IMG/VR virus record: IMGVR_UViG_3300033997_000092
Coordinates: 62,001-126,000 of that record
Strand: one strand, 5' to 3'
Length of the DNA: 64,000 nt
Source of the DNA: a virus
Shown here: positions 60,129-64,000 of the stretch, one piece after another
How positions within the stretch are numbered: the first letter of the stretch is position 1
Layout of the letters: each line of letters starts with the position of its first letter
Made by a program: the position numbers and the translations under genes
The notes under the pieces: generated by a model
The model's database searches: none
What the model was told of the DNA's origin: nothing
The model's input: the letters and a program-made list of their open reading frames with translations, nothing else

Positions 60129-62513
60129 TTACTCCTCATTGGAAATAATGCTTACGTTACTTACACCTGATCGTTTTTCAATCTTAATGAATGTACAATC
60201 ATCGAATCCATCAATAGTCTTCGGTGTAATCCAAAAGATATGAGGAACGACTGTGCGTAACTTAGGCAAAAATTCACGAATCAAATGATCGCGAACTGGA
60301 TCACTACAGTTACTATCAGGTTCGTCCAACACAAGGAAATTAGTGCGGCGATTTTCAGGAAGCAGTGGAAGTAAACTCATTGCAAATAGCAAACGGAAAC
60401 AGTTTGTCTCTGCACCAGATAAGTGGACTATATCACTACGTTCACCATTAGAACGAATCACCTCGGCACGTATACCATCTTTCTGGGTACGAATCTCAAA
60501 ACGCATAGGCTCCAAGAAAGCCAAATGACTGAAAGCGTTTAGGCTATCTTCCAAGAATCCAACAATGCGGTCGGCTGCTTGCAACTTCAAGTTGTTTGGA
60601 TTGTACGCTTCTTGAAGTGCTTTATATAAATCCTGTTCGGCAAGTAACGGTCCTATTGCTTCAAGCTTTTTACTCAGCTTGGCAATGTTGGAATTTAATA
60701 TGTCGGTTTCGTACTCACGCAGTTTGAGTTTACGAATCTTGTTGTCAAGAGTCTTCGTCTCCTCAACAAGGTTAGCAATCTCAGACTTGATTTTCTTCAA
60801 CCGTTTCTTTGCATCGCCAACACCATCGACATTACCCAAGTCAGATATACGTGATTTGATCTCCAATACACTTTGTATGTTTTCAATCATTGATTCACAT
60901 TCATCATAACCAAGCGTAGGCTTGTCGCAAGGTTTCTTGGGTTTATCAAGAGACTGTAAGGATTCTTCAAGGTCGATGTACTTGGAAAGAACAGAGTGCC
61001 GTTCTTCGAGGGATTCCATTTTGGATTTTATTTTAGATATGCGTTTATCCAATTTAGATATGTTGCCATCTGGCTGCTCAGGCTCCTCGGCATTTGAGAA
61101 GTCACGCAAAGCAAAAGCATATTCTTCAATAACTTCACGGTCAGCAATCAAACTACGTGCGTTAGCAAGGTTGCGTTTCAGTGACTTACTGTTAAAGCTT
61201 CCACTATTACAAACAGGACAAACGCCATCTGTGTCATGACCATCGAGCCTGTCACAGAGATCCACAGTAACGCGGGCCAAGTCAGTAACAGGTCTGATGG
61301 TAGAATTGATTTCTTTGTAGCCATGTGATTTTTTAAGTCCAACTGTTTTAGCTAGGCCAGTACCAAGAGCTTTGTCCCGTAGTTTTTGTACACGGTCTTT
61401 AAGCTTGGTAAACTTGGCTAACTGGTTTTCATAATCACGTAACGCAGATTGCAATGCGCTACGTTTTGATTTTAAGGAATCGAACTCGTCCGACAAGGAG
61501 TCATGTTCTTTTTCAACAGACTTTAATTCGTGTGCAGGACTAGCAATAGAGCCAAGTTCTTCCAACCGAGCAACGATTTTTGCTTTCTGCTTCTTATACG
61601 AATCCAAGGCGGCTGTATACTTTTCCCACAAGCGAATGTCTTTGAGTTTGCGTTTAAGCTTGTCCAGAGTCTTTTCGTTTGCAGATAGGTCACCAATTTG
61701 CCCTAATGCAGCATCCAGTTTTGACTGCAACTGTTCCAAACGATCAGCTTTGCCTACGATAGAACTTAAATCGGCTTGACTTGCATAAAGTTCCTGCAGC
61801 CTGTCCGATACTTTAATCAGGGACTTGGTTAACTTACGCAGCTTAGATTTATCTTTTGCTGTAAATGCCAATTCCTTTAATTTGGTTTCGGCTTCTACAA
61901 GTTCGTTGGCAAGTACACCGTGCTCTGTTTTAGCATTGGCTAGTGTACGCAGGTGAGCGCTGTATTCCTTACGGAGAAGATCGTACACATGCAGATCAAA
62001 CAACTCCGTTATAAAATCAAGCCGCTCTTTTGGTTTAGCGCGTTGGAAAGAACAGTCACGCTGCATCTGAATGTAACAGGTAGCATAGAACATATTTTCC
62101 CTTATAGGAAACATCTGCGCTATGCGTGAACGTGCTACCTCCAGTTTAATAGCTTTAGTGTCCTCGAAGTCACCTTTAGCATTAGCATCGTAGATAAAGA
62201 TCTTGGACGCAGTTTGCTTTATACGGACAACTTTACCTGAATGCGTGGCAATGTCAAGAAATGTCGAGCTGGTAGCTGTCTTCAACAGCTCCTTTTTATT
62301 TTTCTTAACAAGTGACATCGGATCGTTTTCATAGATCGTTGTTGCAATCGGAGAAAACAAACGTGTTTTACCAACAGCGTTAGTGTTGTCACGGACCGAA
62401 CTATCAAAGTTCTCACCAGTAACAACATACAAGCCGTGGCTATTGCTAAGATTAATCGCGGTGTCGCTGAATGTAGCGAAGTCACTAACACCCCAACCTT
62501 TCAATTGAATCAT
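60129..62513 (-). CDS. SbcC/Rad50-type ATPase subunit (T4 gp46-like), 794 aa
   Basis: An ABC-type ATPase with a long coiled coil that works with the SbcD-like nuclease. The Walker A region has an expanded loop, VVTGENF...NTNAVGKTRL (about 34-53), in place of the compact GxNGxGKS. The Q-loop is YIQMQRD (about 146-152). Coiled-coil arms run from about 180 to 650, with a zinc hook CPVCNSG at about 433-439. The signature motif is HLSGAETN (about 699-706) and Walker B is FLVLDEPDSN (about 724-733). The coiled coils are shorter than cellular Rad50, as usual in phages. It ends 5 bases before the 299-aa gene. Confidence 0.92.
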   Translation of the reverse strand: MIQLKGWGVSDFATFSDTAINLSNSHGLYVVTGENFDSSVRDNTNAVGKTRLFSPIATTIYENDPMSLVKKNKKELLKTATSSTFLDIATHSGKVVRIKQTASKIFIYDANAKGDFEDTKAIKLEVARSRIAQMFPIRENMFYATCYIQMQRDCSFQRAKPKERLDFITELFDLHVYDLLRKEYSAHLRTLANAKTEHGVLANELVEAETKLKELAFTAKDKSKLRKLTKSLIKVSDRLQELYASQADLSSIVGKADRLEQLQSKLDAALGQIGDLSANEKTLDKLKRKLKDIRLWEKYTAALDSYKKQKAKIVARLEELGSIASPAHELKSVEKEHDSLSDEFDSLKSKRSALQSALRDYENQLAKFTKLKDRVQKLRDKALGTGLAKTVGLKKSHGYKEINSTIRPVTDLARVTVDLCDRLDGHDTDGVCPVCNSGSFNSKSLKRNLANARSLIADREVIEEYAFALRDFSNAEEPEQPDGNISKLDKRISKIKSKMESLEERHSVLSKYIDLEESLQSLDKPKKPCDKPTLGYDECESMIENIQSVLEIKSRISDLGNVDGVGDAKKRLKKIKSEIANLVEETKTLDNKIRKLKLREYETDILNSNIAKLSKKLEAIGPLLAEQDLYKALQEAYNPNNLKLQAADRIVGFLEDSLNAFSHLAFLEPMRFEIRTQKDGIRAEVIRSNGERSDIVHLSGAETNCFRLLFAMSLLPLLPENRRTNFLVLDEPDSNCSDPVRDHLIREFLPKLRTVVPHIFWITPKTIDGFDDCTFIKIEKRSGVSNVSIISNEE

Positions 62514-62515
62514 CG

Positions 62516-63748
62516 TTACGCCTTATCTTTTTTCTTACTTTTGGATCCTGCACTGTCAGGGTCTTTACCTTGCACAGTAAGGAAATAACGGTCAATACTT
62601 AAATCAGCCAGTGCAACATAAAGTGCAGTGTTGCCTGAGAACGCAGGTGTTGTCAGAATACGGTAATCGACTTCTTGCAATGTAGAAAGGATTTTAATCA
62701 GTGAAGCAGTAGATACTTCAATTGGCTGATTTGCTTTTTCCTGTTTAGCAAGTGCAGTGTTCCAGATCTTACCAATAGCAGGAGTGTATGGTACAATACC
62801 CAAATTGCTTTCGATAATCCAGTCAATCAGGTAACTGATCTTCATAATGAGTTTGCGGGGATCGTTTGCCTTCTTAACGAAAGACACAGTGTTATTCAGA
62901 TTGTTGCGTAATATCGCAGCCAATACCTGAACAGCATAAGTGTCAAAGTCTTTGTCGGTTAACGAAGAAGCAACCATCTGTACAGTAGAAGAGGAGAATT
63001 TGTTACCATCAGCAACAAGGCTCAACAAAGAATCCAACTGGCTTAATGCACTACGCATTTGGCCTTCGGATTGGGCTGCAATTGCCTTCAATGCTTTCTG
63101 GGCCTTTTCATCGTCTTTGACTTTGTGGCCTTCAAGCTTACATACCTGAGTCAGGCGTTTGACAATAACGTCTTCAGGAATAGGACGAATGGCAATCTGC
63201 GTACAGCGGTTACGCATAGTGTCTTTCATCTTCTGCGGGTCAGTAGTACAGAATATAAATATGGTGTCCTTGCTAGGACTTTCGGTAGGCATCAGCAAGT
63301 TGCTTTCTGCCTTGTCGGTAAGCAAATGCGATTCGTCGATCAATATGATACGACGGCGGAAACGTGGTTTTTGTTTAGCGGCACGTAACACATCATCAAT
63401 GTTCTCTACTTTACCGTGAGTACCAGCATTGACTTCAACTACATCAGGCAAGTCTTCGGTATCATGCGAACAATAGCTACACTTGCCGCAGGCGTTCATC
63501 GTTTCACAGTTAACAACACGGGCAATCAAACGGCCGAATGTTGTTTTACCGCTACCAGTAGTTCCATGCAGTAGTATTGTCTGAGGGAAGCGTTTTTGTT
63601 TGATGAATCCACGGACAACACCAACAGCGGCTTCTTGTCCTACGAAATCGTCAAGTGTTACAGGACGATATTTGGCTGCCAAGTTGTAAGATGATAAATC
63701 ATCAGGTGACATAACGGGTTGTTTTTTGGTTTTTGATTTGGAGGACAT
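62516..63748 (-). CDS. DnaX-like clamp loader ATPase, 410 aa
   Basis: AAA+ ATPase that would open the sliding clamp and load it on primed DNA. YNLAAKYRPVTLDDFVGQE (about 21-39) is the N-terminal signature of clamp loader subunits. Walker A is HGTTGSGKTT (61-70). A zinc module follows with Cys81, 87, 90 and 93, as in bacterial DnaX gamma/tau. Walker B is IILIDESH (134-141), sensor 1 is FCTTDPQK, and the RNRC motif (179-182) carries the arginine finger. The C-terminal ~40% would be the collar domain. It probably acts with the 398-aa clamp-like protein. A CTGTAAATAC motif lies 30 bases before its ATG. Confidence 0.9.
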   Translation of the reverse strand: MSSKSKTKKQPVMSPDDLSSYNLAAKYRPVTLDDFVGQEAAVGVVRGFIKQKRFPQTILLHGTTGSGKTTFGRLIARVVNCETMNACGKCSYCSHDTEDLPDVVEVNAGTHGKVENIDDVLRAAKQKPRFRRRIILIDESHLLTDKAESNLLMPTESPSKDTIFIFCTTDPQKMKDTMRNRCTQIAIRPIPEDVIVKRLTQVCKLEGHKVKDDEKAQKALKAIAAQSEGQMRSALSQLDSLLSLVADGNKFSSSTVQMVASSLTDKDFDTYAVQVLAAILRNNLNNTVSFVKKANDPRKLIMKISYLIDWIIESNLGIVPYTPAIGKIWNTALAKQEKANQPIEVSTASLIKILSTLQEVDYRILTTPAFSGNTALYVALADLSIDRYFLTVQGKDPDSAGSKSKKKDKA

Positions 63749-63762
63749 AAGAGTATTCCAGT

Positions 63763-63791
63763 TAAGAACATTACTCTTGTATTTACAGAAA
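63763..63791 (-). promoter_or_regulatory. Candidate phage promoter upstream of the clamp loader gene
   Basis: The minus strand reads TTTCTGTAAATACAAGAGTA with CTGTAAATAC at 63788-63779. It shares 13 bases with the polymerase promoter motif, lies the same distance (30 bases) from the ATG, and follows a terminator hairpin in the same way. Confidence 0.65.
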
Positions 63792-63813
63792 TGGGGTCGA
63801 TGAGGAAAAAGAA

Positions 63814-63844
63814 AAGGCAGTGGACTGTTAAATCACACTGCCTT
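63814..63844 (-). terminator. Terminator upstream of the clamp loader unit
   Basis: AAGGCAGTG / CACTGCCTT (63844-63836 with 63822-63814) around a 13-base loop, followed by TTCTTTTTCC on the minus strand. It ends a transcript entering from outside the window. Confidence 0.78.
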
Positions 63845-63860
63845 CGAGAATAGAAAAATT

Positions 63861-63907
63861 GGCAACGTCGGTAAACAGTTGCGCCTGACAAGAAACCCGA
63901 CGTTGCC
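63861..63907 (-). other. 11-bp perfect hairpin in the non-coding entry region
   Basis: GGCAACGTCGG and CCGACGTTGCC pair around a 25-base loop and are followed on the minus strand by AATTTTTCT, so this is either a second terminator or the 3' end of a structured RNA. The remaining bases to 64000 contain no supported gene. A frame covering 63658-63999 overlaps the clamp loader start and both hairpins and has no coding character. Confidence 0.55.
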
Positions 63908-64000
63908 TTGTGACAAACCCTTAACCAGGTTACATAAAGGTATGCGTCACTACTAGGGACATTTCCACATCCATTGGAAAGGTGGAGAGTGGGGAACATT

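Noticed and set aside
63861-63907. tRNA gene
   Set aside because: The paired ends look like an acceptor stem, but only 47 bases are enclosed, with no D-, anticodon- or T-arms.
63658-63999. 113-aa frame on the minus strand reaching the window edge
   Set aside because: It overlaps the clamp loader start, a terminator, a second hairpin and the promoter motif, and its Cys/Phe/His-rich translation has no coding character.

Overview
The window is a 64 kb piece of a large tailed bacteriophage with a contractile tail (a myovirus, probably a jumbo phage). Every supported gene is on the minus strand, so transcription runs from base 64000 towards base 1. Genes are packed tightly with 1-50 base overlaps or short gaps, almost all preceded by a GGAG- or AAGGA-type ribosome binding site. 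I see no bacterial chromosomal genes, tRNAs, rRNAs, CRISPR arrays or insertion sequences. The host cannot be named from the sequence; the ribosome binding sites and 16S complementarity only show a bacterial host. Major capsid and terminase genes are not recognised here and presumably lie outside the window.

Layout in transcription order: (a) 63.7-56.5 kb is a replication/recombination block: a DnaX-like clamp loader ATPase, an SbcC/Rad50 (T4 gp46-like) ATPase, a degenerate DHH-type protein, three small unknown proteins and an SbcD/Mre11 (gp47-like) nuclease. (b) 56.4-55.7 kb encodes a Lys/Ala-rich histone H1-like protein, in its own unit. (c) 55.6-51.1 kb holds four probable virion structural genes. 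(d) 51.1-42.4 kb holds a basic protein, an HNH nuclease, two unknown proteins, a 1928-residue SNF2-type helicase and a peptidoglycan-binding protein. (e) 42.3-32.8 kb holds a family A DNA polymerase with a UDG-like N-terminal domain, a probable sliding clamp, a UvsW-like helicase and several small proteins. (f) 32.8-16.5 kb holds a J-domain protein, the tail sheath and a set of large tail or adhesin proteins, including two families of tandem paralogues and Ig-like arrays. (g) 16.5 kb to base 1 holds an acidic repeat protein, an NAD-dependent DNA ligase, a Nudix hydrolase, a family 2 glycosyltransferase, a candidate prohead protease and a cassette of small proteins.

The most striking observation is in (g). 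Five proteins share the N-terminus MKIKVFVSES (one diverged as MKINVMISES) and are otherwise unrelated. The same core, [F/M]-[V/I]-S-E-S, recurs inside a 443-residue protein of the same block (twice) and a 171-residue protein near 49 kb. A candidate prohead protease lies in the same cluster. This closely parallels phage T4, where internal head proteins carry a ~10-residue capsid-targeting peptide that gp21 protease removes after Glu. I infer a set of capsid-packaged, probably injected proteins with a cleavable tag; a zinc metalloprotease, a Nudix enzyme and other candidates may be cargo or neighbours.

Regulatory signals: a motif CTGTAAAT(AC) lies 25-31 bases upstream of the start codon of four genes (clamp loader, DNA polymerase, DNA ligase, a 228-aa protein) and looks like a phage promoter for replication genes. 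Several hairpins with U-tracts punctuate the map, some with too little room for a new promoter downstream, suggesting step-down attenuation. The leader at 5.9-6.2 kb contains an exact 12-base complement of the usual 16S rRNA 3' end plus a possible 18-codon gene.
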